Shown in pieces: positions 12,377 through 25,723 of a DNA stretch of 64,000 nucleotides. The notes beneath the pieces are model-generated. The model made no database searches. It was given only the letters and a program-made list of their open reading frames with translations, and had not been told where the DNA came from. The translations under genes and the position numbers were made by a program. Each line of letters opens with the position of its first letter. Positions within the stretch are counted from its first letter, which is position 1. This DNA comes from Rostratula benghalensis (taxonomy: Eukaryota > Chordata > Aves > Charadriiformes > Rostratulidae): assembly GCA_013399305.1 (NCBI GenBank), contig VXAI01000015.1:2827329-2891328 (forward strand). Reading direction: 5' to 3'.

Positions 12377-15300
12377 TCTGAATCTTGATGATTCTGTGCA
12401 TTGAGAGAAATAGTTTTGCGAGCACTGGGGAAAATCAACTGGGAAATTGCATTTTTCACACAAAACTTGTTGTGGGACTTTTAAGTAGCTGAAGTATTGT
12501 AAAGGCAGGGCCACTGAGGAAACGCATGGCGTGTTCTGGGTTTCTAGAGGTTTTTTTCACTCAGCATGCGAGTAAATGCTCTGTCTTAGGAAGACGAGTA
12601 GCCTATGTCTATAATTAATGAGTATTTGAGGCAAAGTAACTCTTTGCAAAGAAACTTGGTGTGGGCTGCAATGTCTTGGGTTAAGAATCCTCTGTAAATT
12701 ATTGCGACCACCTCTGGTGTATGGATTAGCACATGCATGAAAATAACACCTGGAAAGTACTCCAAATCAGTGTTGCCTATCTTCCTTCCCCAGAAAGCAA
12801 GCTGGAAGGCCGTTGCTCAGCAGAAGGTTAATAGTAGCTATAGAAGAGAAGGCAATGTTAATCTTTGTTTTCTGCAGAGATTTATAATCTATCCCTAAGT
12901 GTAGGGATCACTGAAGCAATGACAAGCAGCTGCTCGATGGAGGAGAGCAGCAGAGCTGGCTGCCCAGCAGAGACTCACCTCGCCTTGGATGACTGAGTTA
13001 AACAGAGAAAATGAGGACTACCTTTAGGCAGACATCAGGCAGAATCCAAATCCCCTTGGGCTGAGAAGTGCATCTACAATTTTTGGTGGTGGTGATGCTG
13101 GTGTGGCAAGATTTATCAGTGAGGCATTAGCCAGCTTTAAATTACCAGTTTTCAGCTTTGTGTACTCCTTATGCACAAAGCTTCCCCGTTTCTCAGCTTC
13201 TGGAAACAAAGCCCTCTGGAGTTGTATTGTACCTGTGTGAGATGCCTTCAGGTTGTCAAATAGTTTCTTAATTAGTTTATTTTCTTCATTGCTCCAAGGG
13301 ATGACTATATTATTTATTCTACACTCTCAGTCTTTTGTTAGTCTGCATTTATGTATTTTGTCTTCAGAATTGACCTAGCATTGGGCAGCCTCTGGGGTGG
13401 TATGAAACACACCTCTCTGGCAGAGACTGTAGTTCAGACTTGACTAATGGTAGAATATTAATAGCAGCAATAATAATTAAAACAGCGCACTAAAATACTC
13501 TTGGGTGCTGTTGCTAAACTAGACTGTACCCCTAAAATTCCAGGGGAAAGGCATAAATTTTAGTTATTTCCTCCCATGAAGTGCACAGTTGTCTCATTCA
13601 GCACCTGCAATAAGCTTTCCTCCCCTCCATGGATGTTTCATTAGGACACAGTTCTCCCAGAGGGTCATGGTGCAGTTTACATTAAACTCGAGATAAAAAT
13701 GACATTGAAGCTTTGCTCCTATATTTTCTGCACCGCCTGAGAACAAATGCATGACCTACAGCTAGCTCATTGGGGTAATGCCGGGGTGTCATTAACCCAC
13801 ACGTACCCAGGAGGCAGGGAATTTGTGATCTCTTTGCCCGTGGAGGAGCACTCGGCTCCTTTGCCTGACAGATCAGGGAATCTCTGGAAGCAGTGGGGTG
13901 GACGTTTCTCTAAGTACAGGTTTGAGCAAATAGTCTGGATGAAACAGGCTGAATGTGTCTGTCTATAGATGAGGGATGAAGAAGGGCATGGTTGTGTTCA
14001 CAGCTTCAGTCTGCTGGGCAGACAGTTAATGGGAATAATCTGTTCCCCCAGTGCAGAGCACTCGCTTCCAGCTTTCTTTCTGATGGCAAATTAATTTCAG
14101 CCTGCAAACATCGAGGAAGTAACTTCAAAATGACGGTGGGCAAGTAGGCAAAACTGATCAACACAGAGGGAAAAGGAGATGGTTCTCAACCAGCAGATTT
14201 GGGCAGGAGTGGTACATGAATGTGGAAGTGCTACAACAGCCATAGCTCCTGAGAGGCAGGAAAAGACTGACGTGCGTCCTTGGCTCGCTCAAGTTCACAA
14301 TCATACTTCAGAACGCTGCCTGGTCTAGGACGTGTGCCTAATTTCTGTCAACCTGAGTGAAGAGTAAGCATATGCTGACCTGTTTTTCTGAATTAGGATA
14401 AGAGCTCATAAATATAAAAAATCCCCATACGTTGAAGTGTTTTGCTGCTATGAAGTGTGTGCCCTAGATACTGGCTGGGTGCTAGACAGTAAGTCAAAAG
14501 TGGCTGGATTTTTTTAAAATGTTTTTATTTCTAAATGTAACCAAAATTAAATTGAAACACAGGAGTTTTCTGTAGTGCCTGAAATAATTAGAAGTTAAGA
14601 AACTGTTGTTAACGTGTAACTTTTAAATGCATGGAATAGTTGAATACTGTGCTGTTCACCTCTAGCTAGCCTTTAATTTAAACAAAATCTATAAAAGTGC
14701 AATTAGGCTCCAGTCCAATGAAGCACTTAAATATTTTCCTAGTTTTAAGTGTATGAGTAACCCCGGTGAAGTTAAGATACGCTTAACTGCTTTACTCAAA
14801 TAGGACATTTCATACAGTAGTTTTCATACACACAGAAAACCATGCAAGTATCACTGGGAAAGGTGTAAAGAGGATTCAGGTCCCGTCTGCACTTAAGGAT
14901 CTGACTGCTCTTAGGTTTTCATGGAGCTGTTTTTTCCCAATGATTTATCCTGCAGGGTCCTGTTGAGATCTTTGGATGCGCTCCATCATCTCTTGTTAAG
15001 GAGGCTTAGTTTGTCGGGCAGTTTCCTACCCCTCTCTCCTGAGGGAAATACATAGGGCACCTTCATTTGTCCTCTCTGCTTGACTCGGAGACGTGCCTTT
15101 CTATAAACACGCTGCTACGACCACCAGGCTCTCTGCTCCATCCCATATAAAGCATCTAAACATCATGGATTTAATACTCCCATTTTCAGTGCTAAATCAA
15201 TGTTCTTTATGCATTTGTTCTTGGAACACTGCTCTATTTCAACCATAATTCTTCCCACAGACATAAACTGGGTCTGTTTTCACTCAGATAGAAATTGATC

Positions 15301-18127
15301 ATTTAAAGCAAGAGGAAAAGCCCTGTGACTGGTGTTTAAACATTTCAAGGCCATTGCTGGTTAGTTAAATCGGCTTCTGCACCAGCTCAGCACACCGGGT
15401 GCTGGGAGTGCCAGGGAAGCTTTGCCTTTCCAGGCTCCATCCAGCCTTACAACTGCTGGGATAGGGCAACGTTAAGAGCTCCTCAGTGTGGTTTTGGAAG
15501 GCAGCGAGGTGTTGGGTTTACTCAGTTTATGACTGACCTCCCATTTGGTTGTTTACTCCTCCGCCCATCCTGTATTTGTGCACAGGTAGAAAGAAACATT
15601 CTGCTGCATAACTGGATTTGACCAGAGATTAAAGCTGGTCTCCTGTGAAATACACTGGAGCGCATTAAAGAAAGAATTGTTTGCCAAACATTGTTGTGTG
15701 TCCTCCTGACACCATAAAAAACATTGTTAGCTGAAGTAATAGTAGAAAATGATTGCATTCCTCTATCCTCCTCCTCCTACCACCACACTGCAACGTGACA
15801 GCAAACCTGTAATGAAATCCGTGAAGAGCTCTGCAGCAGTTACCTTGAGAACTTTTTTATTGCCCTACATTTCTAGATGGTACTCTGATCCTCAGCCTCT
15901 GTCCGTCACCACCAGCACCAGCTGAAGGATTGAGATAGTCAAAACCAAACAAAAGTACATTGAATTTTTAATATTAAATACTCGCAGTAAATTTTTTAAT
16001 AGCCAAGGATAACTTTCGGTATTTACATATTACTATCTGAATAACAAATAGCTTCAAGGGTACAGCAAACTTGTGTGCAAATGGAAAATGGTGAATTTAC
16101 TCTTGTACAGTATTTATTGAAAATTTTTCCCTTGATTTCATCCACTCCACTATTTTCCCGTATGTCTGGCATGGAATTTGGGGTACAATGGGAGAGACGT
16201 TTTAGAAAAGGTGGGGTCTTAAGATATGTAGTCCACTTTTGGATATCTGGACCATTACCTTCTAACTCCCTGCAGTCATGCTGGGATTAATTCTTCCTTT
16301 GCCATAAAGATCTTTTTTTGGAATCTTGATGCATCACCTTGAGTGGAAGAGTACTTCCTAATGGGAAATCTGCTACAAATCCCTGTTGGAAATGCAGCTA
16401 AATAGCTGACTGCACATTGCTGGCTGGAGAGTAATGACCCTTGGTGGCAGGAACAAGAAATGGTGCCACAGGGTAGCAGCCAATTTCATGAATGCACCCT
16501 AAAAAACATTTTCTGGCTTCTTGAATAGCTCTTTGTGAACTTTCCCCATTTGAAATATGACATCTTAGCTTTGACGAAGTGCTGAGATGAGAGAATATTC
16601 TCTCTTCCATAGACAGCATAGTTCCCAGAATTAAGTTTCAAAAAGTTGCACAAAAAAGTAGTGTTTTCTGAGTATATTTTGCTGGTAAGAACTTTGAAGC
16701 AAAGCACTGCTATTGTGAATTGGCAAAATGCCTTTAGTTTAGCCTTTATTTAGTGTCGGCTCATTGGTTTTGCTGATGTTTATATTTCACTTGACTTCAG
16801 GTTCAAAGAGATCTCCTATCTCAAAGCAGAACTTCACAAGACCACCTTTACATTTATTTCTTTTAAAACAACTCATCTAGTCTTTACTTTTAAAGGATGC
16901 AAGCTCAAAAATCAAATCAGAACAGGGACCAGCATGTTCCAGAAATCTTGAGAATCTCTTGACAAATCTAAATGAGCCATTAGTGTTTAATCACCTAAAA
17001 ATAGGCCAAATACATGTCACTTGGAATTTAGCTGGTCTCTTCCTTAAATTTAAGTGCAGCACCATTAAAAATAAAGTTGCATGGGGGATACAATTTCTTT
17101 GGGGGTTTTTGAAAAGCATTTGAAAGCAGATTTCAGGTTCGCCATTAATTTCCAATCAGCCTAATGCTTTGTGATGCAGCTCACATAGAGCCACGGGCAG
17201 ATCTGAATGGGCACACCGGGGGATAGAGTGGAAATTTCTTACGGATGGCATTTCAAAACATATTAGTGACTCAAGTTAAGTTACCCAAAAAAGGCAAATA
17301 CTTTTTACTGCAGAAGGATCGGAGCTTTTAGCCATTTTTCATGTTAATAAAGGGGCTTGTTTGAAAAGTGATTGGAACTAGTTTTAGCATTTTTGTATGT
17401 ATAAATCAATATGAGTATTAGAGGTGATGGCGTGTTTCTGGTATTGTTTGCCTGAGGAAAGGCAGAAATAGTTCACTGAAATGCAAGGCCTCTTATTTTA
17501 TGTGTGTGGCAGCTCCTTTTGAAGAGCCTAATAATCCTAAATGTAAGGGTTACTGTTCTTTGCAGGTGGTGCCGTCTTCACGCTGTGTATGTTAACAATG
17601 CACATGTATTGTGGTATCAGACACTGATTGACAGTTCTCGGGGCGTTCTACCACGTGCATAAAATAATTTGTCATAGAGAAGGGAGGAGGAATTAAGCCA
17701 AATAGAGCACTGTGTACCAGAAAAGCTGCATGACAGATCATTTTAGTTGACTTCCCCTGACTCCCCTCTATTACGAAGCGCTGAAACGCTGTGGGAGGAG
17801 GAACAGACTCAGTTTGTACTGCGGAATGGTTAAGGAGGTGTTTTTATTTCAATGAATTTCTGCTTCAGGAATTACTTTTGAGGACCTGCTCCATGTAGTG
17901 TGGCCAAGGCCTGACTTCAAGACTGAGGTACGGTAGAAGATATTCAGGGAACCTGACCATTTACGGACTGTGAAGTCCTGACAGAGGGGTGTTTTAAATA
18001 ATGCATTCTAAGAAGATGATCTGTTGAACAGCAGAAAGGGCAGTTGTTTCTTCAGCATTACATTTAGTTCTTGCAGAACTCTCATTCGGTTTGTTCTTTC
18101 AAGAAGAATCAGACAGAAGAGCTCAAA

Positions 18128-18146
18128 TTTTTTTTTTTTTTTTTTT
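18128..18146. repeat. Poly-T run (T19)
   Basis: A homopolymer of 19 T in intron 2 with no recognised flanking element. Read on the opposite strand it would be a 19-base A tail, but the flank lacks a known SINE or LINE signature. Confidence 0.55.
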
Positions 18147-20994
18147 GCTTTGGCAAACATTTTGTTTACTGAGGACCCAAAAATGGACAGATACTGGAAA
18201 TCAGTGTTGATGCAGAATATCCAAATACTGACAGGAGTGTTATGGTACTTGCAGAGGTGGAACGAAAACTGTCTCGATTTCTTTAGCTGTCACTCAGGGG
18301 AGGAAATTCTCCCACCAAATCCTTTATTCATCATTGTTGTTGGTGGTTTTGGAGCTGCCTAGTCTACCAATAAGAATGGCACTGTATCTTGTATCTGCAC
18401 TTCCCCAGATAAATTCAGGAAAAAGGAGAAGGTGTTGGTTTTTCTTCCATATGATAAACCAAAGTGGAGTCTGTTCCATAAAGCAACACAGATTGTGAAA
18501 AAATACCCATGATAAAAAGGTAACTTCTGGTATCACCAGAGTTTCTAGGCTTATTCTGAAAACAACTCTTAGTTCTCTTTTTTACCTTAGTTGTAAATAC
18601 AATGGGCTGCTTCTCTCAAGGTACACAGACCATCAATGTTCTGTACCACTGCTCCCTTGTTCACAGTTGTGAGTATTTGTATTGCACAGTTCGTAGTGAA
18701 TCCTGTCCTTGAGCTGCAAAACGGGGAGAAAGTAAGGGCAAGTCATCTTGAACTCAAAAATCTACTGTTCGTGGGGGTTTTTGCCTTTTGGATAGGGCAG
18801 AAAAATCCATCCTTAATAAAAAGAGAATCTTATGGTATAATACAGTTAACACTTTCTACTGAGAAGGAGAATTAATTAGGAAGGAGTTGGAGCCCTCTGC
18901 CTGACAGATTCATGATCCATGAAGCTAATCAGTTTTGCAGCCTGTCAGACTGGTCAGCAGTTGAATCCCATGCTGAGGAAGGAGATGTTTGCAGTTTGTC
19001 ACATTTTCACTGTTGTGCCAATGCAGTTTATTTACTTATCTGAAAAGTTACTATTATATCTAGCAGTAGCTGCAAAGGCTCAGTGGTTTTCTGGAGAAAG
19101 AAATCAGGCATTGAACTACCCCTAAATGTAGTGGTTTAGCTGTTGTAAATCCTCTGTGCCTACAGAAGCCAGAGCAGCTTTTAGGTACTAAAAGGTATCC
19201 TCATGTGTGAGATTGCTCAGAGCCTTGCTTTAACTGGGTTCAAAGTAAACATTGACCTGGTGATTAAAAGTAGTATTTGCTAGTATTAATGAGCAAAGAT
19301 TCAATAATCTTTTTAATATTTATCTTTCTGCTTTCATTGATGACGTACTCAGTGGGATGCCGTTCTGCCTCTTTGCCCTGCTGCAGCTATAAAACCCGAA
19401 CACAGCATTCTGCAGCTTTCAAAGTACAGAGCATGTTGGGTTTGGGATTTTTTTGTGCTAGAACTGCAGAGGAGGTTTCTTCATGCCCAGCAATTTCATC
19501 AAGTTTGTGAAGGAGAGAAACCCACAGTCATCTCCATCCCAGTGGTTCATTGGAAAAACATATTTTGTATTAAATACTTTAAAGATTCATGAAGCAGCTT
19601 TAATTTTGTTTGCATTTCTTCCTGAAGGGTAAAGCTGTCAGAAATCTCTAAATGCATTGCCTAATCCATTTCCAAACTCAGTATATTAAGGTCTGCAAGC
19701 AAAACTCATTTTTGGAGTTTAGCAACAATGCAGACAGGAGAGAAGGCAGGAGATAGCAGGGAAGATTTTTCTTTCCTTGGAGACGCACTGAACGGCCTGT
19801 GTGGCTGTAGTGTCAGTCTTTCACAAAGCACAGCACAACTCAAATGGGCTGTAAGACCAGCTCTGATAGAAAGGGGACTTCAGAGCTTTCTGTCAGATCA
19901 GATACAAATAGAGTAAACGCTGCTATCGAGGAACGAAGGTTCAGGCAGAAGAAAATTTCTTTCCCGTTAGTGCCTTCAGGCTCATAGGGCTGCAATGAGC
20001 AGGCTGATGTGCAGCTGAGAAGCTTTTGTTTTCCTATTGTCCCATTTTCTAATCTATGACCTTTTTTTGTGTTAGTACATCATTTTTTTTTCCAAGGTTC
20101 TGGTCTGCCAACTGAGAAGCCTTTCCTGTTTTCTTATGCCTGCATAGGCAGTGCTCACAGTTGGGCTCAGAGGGCTGGCTGGGAAATGCTCATTTACGGA
20201 ACCGGTTCAATGCAAGGGAAGGAATGAGTGACAATCATCTCTGGAATAGAGAAAAATGATCTGACATCAAGCTCCCTGTCACATACAAAGGAAATACTTC
20301 TGGGTTGCCAGCCAAGCTCTGCAGTGGCAAATACGGAGCAAGAGCAGTCAAAGACTCTTCCCAAGACAACAGCAGGATGCCTCGGGTTTGACGCGTGGCA
20401 TGCTGTATGAAAGGTGCCTGAAGGGCTGTTTCCCATATCAGGTCTAATCCATCCTCAGCTGGTCCATGGAAATGATTAGCCACGGCATCATCAGTCTTTG
20501 CCTGGAATTGCCAGTCCTGCATGCATCCAGCAGTGTGTTTCTCCTCAGCGTACCTGTCTGCACTGAGACAGGCACTGCTTCTCGTGCAGACATCAAGTCC
20601 TTTGCTGGTTGTGCATTGTGAGACCTGATGACAGTTCATCATACGAATTTAGAGTCACGGTAATGTTAAATGTGAGCTATGCCTGGCCAGCTTAGACCAT
20701 CGTTAGCTACCACAGAGGTCAAATGCACGCTTTAAATTCTTCCCAGCCTCAGTAGTGTAAGACAGATGTTAATGAGGCTAAGTTTTGGCTATCAATTATA
20801 ATTACAGTAATCGTCCTCCCTCACCCGGTTGCCCCAGTTTGTAATGTGATCAGAAGGAGTGCAGAGAAGTGGGGAGCCTGGTTGTACCCAGCTCCCTGCC
20901 CCGGCAGAGTGGTGGGTGCTGTGCTGGGGCTGTGGGCTCCCCGGGCAGGGCAGCCAGGCCTACGCAGGGCTGCCTTACACAGCCTGGCACTTCA

Positions 20995-21075
20995 CTGCAG
21001 AGTGTCAGGGCTGCCAGAATCACAGAATATCAGGGATTGGAAGGGACCTTGAGAGATCATCTCGTCCAATCCCCC
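20995..21075 (-). mobile_element. CR1 LINE fragment, short 3' end, reverse orientation
   Basis: The + strand shows AATCACAGAATATCAGGGAT, then TTGGAAGGGACC, then AGAGATCATCTCGTCCAATC and CCCC. This is the reverse complement of the CR1 3'-terminal untranslated region. Only about 60 bp is clear (21013-21075); the edges are approximate. It is a severely 5'-truncated copy, the common outcome of CR1 insertion. No reverse transcriptase sequence is present. The DNA on the downstream side (21080-21400) is not recognisable as CR1. Confidence 0.8.
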
Positions 21076-22855
21076 GGCCAGAGGATTTCTTCATTTTTTC
21101 CCAAAGTCCTTCTGTTGGTAAGGTTGAAACATATAAGGGTGTACCTTGCTGAGACACCTTCACAGAGTTTGATATCTTCACTTCCTGGTAACTTTGCTTC
21201 TCAAAAGAAATAATAGAAGTGGCTAGTCTCATGTTAAGCTCCTCCATCGTTAGCTCATAGGTTTCTTGCCTGATGCTTGCCCCTGTCTCCAGGCTGCAGC
21301 TCCAGCCAACCATTTTCTGAGAGCATGCCCTATGCCTTATTGCAAGTCAATAGCCTTGTTATAGCCTCACTTTTTTTCCTGGGACTTCTCTGAGGGGATC
21401 TCTCTCCTGCTGACATGCTTTGGGGCCAAAGTCAAGGGCTGCACCAAGGAGGACTTCAAGTGTCCTCCTGACATTCTGGCTCTTTCAGCCTTGCATAGAA
21501 GCGCACGTGACAGAATGTTCCATTGCAACTCGGTCTGCTGTCAGCCTCCAGCCGAGAACAGAGCTGCAAAGGCCTAGTAAGGGGACAGTGGGCACAGTCC
21601 TGCTTTGATGGTAGTGCATCCTTGTGTGTGACTTGCTAATGTCACCGTTTGGCTCCGAGTGTCAGTGCCTGGTTAGCGTTTCTTGGAATGAAGGAAGTAT
21701 TAACTGTAAATTGCTGCGGGTGGTATCTAATTACAGAATACATTGGGAAGTGCTTGGGCGACACTCCAACAAAGCACTTAAGCACCCACTGATTTTTAAG
21801 GAAAGGCCCCTTGACTGGGATTGCCTCTGCTCTCAGACATCATCAGAAGTGTTTGTTAGTGGACCGGTACTTTCTCCTGACTGCCTCAGCACATCCATCT
21901 CATTTTCTGAAGTGACTTAAGGAGTTGGGGGTTCAAGGTTGACTGGAAGTCTGCAAGAAATAAATTCCTAAATCACTGCCGTGCTTTGGAAAGTACTCAG
22001 CTGGACAGCTTCTTTTGCTGTTCCTCATCCTTGCTCTAATAAATAAAATTATGACAGCTTTTAAACCACTGCTAAATTCTGCTGTTTGCCTGTCTAGATG
22101 TTTGTCTTTGCCCATCTACATGTTCCTGTTGCAGTGGGGTTAACAAAGATACTCTAAAGTGTAATCATTTGAGTGCTCTTTCCAAATGCAAACATAATGC
22201 AGTTTTTCAACTACATCTTGCTGACAGAGACAGGAGAGAACTGATAGAAGGAAGGTTGCAATGAGAAGTGATAGGAATGACTTAACCCAAGTGGGGTAAC
22301 AAAGAGCCTTTTATCATAAGCAGCCCGTGGTGTCCCATGATGTAAATAGTCCTAGAGAACCAAGGCATGAAAAATCTTGTGAACCAGTGAGACCACAGAG
22401 TCACACTTGGGATAATAATGCATTGATTTAGTATGACAAGGAACAAATAAATAAAAAGGAGAGGTTATGGCTTAGGTGTGCTGATTTAAAATTTGAATTA
22501 GAAATACTGAAATGTAAGTGGGAGGATAAAGGAAAAGCACCGAGGCTTAGTCTTCTCTGCCTTTCCATCTGGAGAGAACATGTGACTGGGTACCCAGGTG
22601 TCTCAGTCCACTTACCAAGAAAATAAATACTTTTTACTCAGAAAAGTTCAGCAAAATTTCTTGATCAGAAGATGAAGGAAGCCCACCCTAATCCCCTGAG
22701 GTCTTGTACTATTTCAGTGACTCTCTGTCTTTTCCTGGGCAAAATACTTTGGTCCTTCCACACGTGCCTTTCTGTTTCTGACAGGTCAGAATCCTTTGAT
22801 TGCCTGGCTCTCTAAGTTGCAAGGGCTGCTTTGAGTGCCCTCATTCTTGCTGTAC

Positions 22856-22875
22856 TTCCTCCTCCTCCTCCTCTG
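22856..22875. repeat. (CCT)n microsatellite
   Basis: About six tandem CCT units in intron 2. Simple repeat with no evident role. Confidence 0.6.
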
Positions 22876-23984
22876 CCACGGCCTCCTTGCTGGCTCCAGA
22901 TTTCAGCTACGTGGTTTCTTTGCTTCCCTTCTTTCCTGCTGGCTCCAAGTGCTGATGCAGGACCCCACCAGGATGCATGGCCTGGGGTGGGCTCCCTCCT
23001 CTGCCTGACTTCCACCAGCAGTGCAGCCACTCACTGGGTACCAGTTCAATTTACAGAGATGCAGTTTGCTATGTCCTGCTGATACAAGGGAAGCTCTGAA
23101 GCAAATTGCTGTCAGATCAAAGATGTCCCTCGTCAAGGGAAATCTTGCAAGGTTGACCTTTTTAACCGATGGCTTTTTCCTGTTAGTGAAGCATTCCTGA
23201 TGGACCTCTTTGATATGTTGGTGTGGTCAAAAGGAAAATCACATTCAAAAAGAAATTCAAAAAGGAGGCTGTGGGAGAGCACTTACACCTCCTGTAAATC
23301 TTTGCCCTTGTTCCAGGTTTATTTTTAGACTGCATAAGAATGCTGCTTAGCCAGAGGTTTTATACAGTTTACAGTCCTCTGTATGGCTCAGGCCACCAGC
23401 AAGCTGCCAGTAAGTAGCTATGGTAACACCGTAATCAATGACAAGTACTCAGGTCTCTGAGCAATAGCACTGGGATGAGTAGGAATTATGAATAATTGCA
23501 CTTTACCAGAATTCATAACCTCATTTCCAGAGGTTACCCACCAGTCAAGCATTTGTCGCCCTCCCCACCCCCATGACTGCTGATAGTGGGGAAAAGAATT
23601 GACTGTTATGCCAAAGTAATGAGCAGAGAGGTCACAAAGTTTGATAAGAGCAGGAAAAGTCATTTCCTGTGATATCATTAGCAGTATTTTAGAGAGCAGG
23701 TTCAGTAATTGCTATGGTAATTCTGAATGGCTTTTGACTGTGAGAACACTTAGGTAATTTTTTTCAAGTTAGCACCTTTGCTAGTGAGAGAGAATTCCAT
23801 AAAATAAGGCAGTGTGGTGGTACAGAGGGGTATGGACTGGGGTCTTGGGAAGCAGAGGGTGTGCTCTGTGCTGTGTGATTTCTCCCAGGCCTCAGTTTTT
23901 CTTCTCAAAATGGTGTGTGGCAAAACAGATGCATCAGTGAGCAAGCATAAAAGGAAATTGTGAATCTCTGGATGTAGCTGCCTA

Positions 23985-24023
23985 CCAAGGCATCCAAGCT
24001 GCCATCCAAGCTGCCTTGGATGG
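23985..24023. repeat. 12-bp tandem duplication with hairpin
   Basis: CATCCAAGCTGC occurs twice head to tail (23991-24002 and 24003-24014). CCATCCAAG (24002-24010) then pairs with CTTGGATGG (24015-24023) across a four-base loop. CCAAGGCA (23985-23992) also pairs with TGCCTTGG (24012-24019). The pattern fits a slippage or template-switch event at a small inverted repeat. Confidence 0.65.
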
Positions 24024-24580
24024 AGCAGAGCTGTTTTGCAAATATTTTAGCAAGTGCATGCCTGTACCACAAATACTATACATTGATATTGCTACACAAA
24101 CTGCAAAAATGGAGAGAAGAAAGTGCTCTTCCTGTAGACAAACACAAATTTTGCTTGAGTTGGTCCTGTTTTTAAAAGTATGAGATCTAATTATGAGTTA
24201 ACAGCAGACCTTCTGATGGTTCCCCTGGGAGCACACACGGGCTGTAATATTGTGGTCCTTCTCCAGGTTGTTTTTGAGCAAAGTCGTTGATCTTCCTTTT
24301 GTTTTCAAGAGAGACTTTTAACCTTCCAGAGACTCAGAGCTGCTACAAGTCTGCGTGCACGCAGATACACTTTGGTTTTCACTGAGTAGATGGAAAGTTC
24401 GCTGCTCTTCACTGTGTTCCTCCTTTTGAGCTTTTCCCACATCTTTGTTTGGAGTTGGAAAGAACAAAGCCTGCAAGTCCCTGTGTGCTGGAAAGCAATG
24501 AGGAGAGGACACTCTTCAGTGTAGTTTACCTCCCAGTGGGTTTTAATTCTTCTCTTTCTCTATTTCTTTCTTCTCTCCAG

Positions 24581-24747
24581 ATGCAAACAGATGACCTACC
24601 CAGATGACCTGCCCCAGATCTCTGTGGTCTTCATATTTGTAAACGAGGCGCTCTCTGTCATCCTGCGCTCTGTGCACAGCGTGGTGAATCACACCCCATC
24701 CCATTTGCTCAAGGAGATCATTCTGGTGGATGACAACAGTGACAATG
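24581..24747 (+). CDS. GALNT9: GALNT9 coding exon 3: nucleotide-binding start of the catalytic domain
   Basis: The acceptor is a long CT-rich tract ending in CTCCAG. The donor is ATG|GTGAAC, weaker than the others in this gene. The first base completes the Lys codon of exon 2 and the last G starts the Val codon completed by exon 4. The segment covers about residues 141-196. It begins with a conserved Cys ([16 protein letters not shown]), followed by the family strand and helix [20 protein letters not shown]. It ends with [15 protein letters not shown], the GT-A strand and Asp-Asp turn that contact UDP. In most active family members the second block reads with His-Asn-Glu-Ala; here Val-Asn-Glu-Ala, as in the Y group. 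No frame damage. Confidence 0.96.
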
Positions 24748-24953
24748 GTGAACATAGCTAACTTTTCCTCTCACTACTGTATCCTGTGTGGTTTAAGGGA
24801 CATGTAGATCAAAGGGAGTTTGGTCACTACTAGCTGAAATGCTTGCTGTTTTGTTTTTTTTAATGTTGGAATGAAACGCCATTGAGTCATTCTGCATTTA
24901 AAGAGCTGGGGGAGGAAGGTCATACGTGCAACCACTGATTTATGGCTAATAAG

Positions 24954-25030
24954 CTAGATCCTAAGTTGCTGTACGTCAATGTACCTCTATTGAAGTCAGT
25001 AGAATTTACAAGAGTTTGTATTTGTTGATG
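24954..25030. repeat. Possible ancient amniote palindromic repeat, half copy
   Basis: The words AGATCCTAAGTTGCTGTA and CTCTATTGAAGTCAGTAGAA resemble an old palindromic repeat I recall from reptile and bird genomes, whose centre contains ATTGAAGTCAATGG. The family name is not certain and the match is from memory. Confidence 0.35.
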
Positions 25031-25723
25031 AGAGGGTTCATTAAACCACTGGCACAAGGCTGTGAGTAAATATTAATTATTTGTATAACAAATAAACAAT
25101 ATGTGGCTAAACATTGCTGATTTCACTGAAATCCTCACAGGATTAGTGACATTTGTACAGGTGATCTTCATATAGAAATGACACCTTTCTACAAAATTTC
25201 AGATCCAGAGGAATATCATCATTAGTAGACGAAAAGTTTAAATTCTGCTTCCAAGGAAAAGTGGGGCTACAGGTTCTCCTTAAAGGTAGTTCCTACTCTT
25301 CTACGTGGCAGCACACAGTGCTGGTAAAATGGGCGCAATGCACACACAACTTTCAGGTCATCTAGTTCACTAATGTAAAAATAACACCTCTGCTACAGCA
25401 ATCAAAACTCAAAATAATGGTGAGCATATAGGGTGCAATTGACCACATGTTACAGGACGGTCGGGTTTGAAGAACTTTTAGGATACAGGTGTCTGGTGGT
25501 GGTGTTGTGTTTGAAGTTGTTAAACTTCTAGAAGAATTTTATCTTCTTAAATTGCATTTGCTAAATAAGGCTCAAGTTTAGCATTTTCTCCACAGATGAA
25601 CAGCTTTAAATCTTTCCTTTTTAAGCTGTTCCTCTTCAGGATCCTCAATGAGAAAGGAGGGTTGAAGAAACAAATCAGTAAACCAAAAATAAGTTCTGCA
25701 GCCTATAGATTCAAAAACCTTTT

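Larger units (their letters stand above)
1580..24580 (+). other. GALNT9 intron 2 (about 23 kb)
   Basis: A large intron from GTAAGT to a CT-rich acceptor (TTTCTTCTCTCCAG). I see no further exon, tRNA or gene on either strand; open frames are short and without family signatures. It contains AT-rich stretches (for example 2137-2290), homopolymer T runs, a 31-bp palindrome at 6367, a GC-richer patch at 20860-21010 and a short CR1 3' end. The remainder has no feature I can support. Confidence 0.8.

Noticed and set aside
16995..17004. CTAAAAATAG, a perfect MEF2-type site
   Set aside because: A single 10-bp site is expected by chance in 64 kb of AT-rich DNA; no cluster of partner sites was seen.
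20235..20642. 135-codon open frame on the - strand
   Set aside because: No recognisable domain or hydrophobic pattern, inside a large intron, and no splice or promoter context. Length is within what chance gives in 64 kb.
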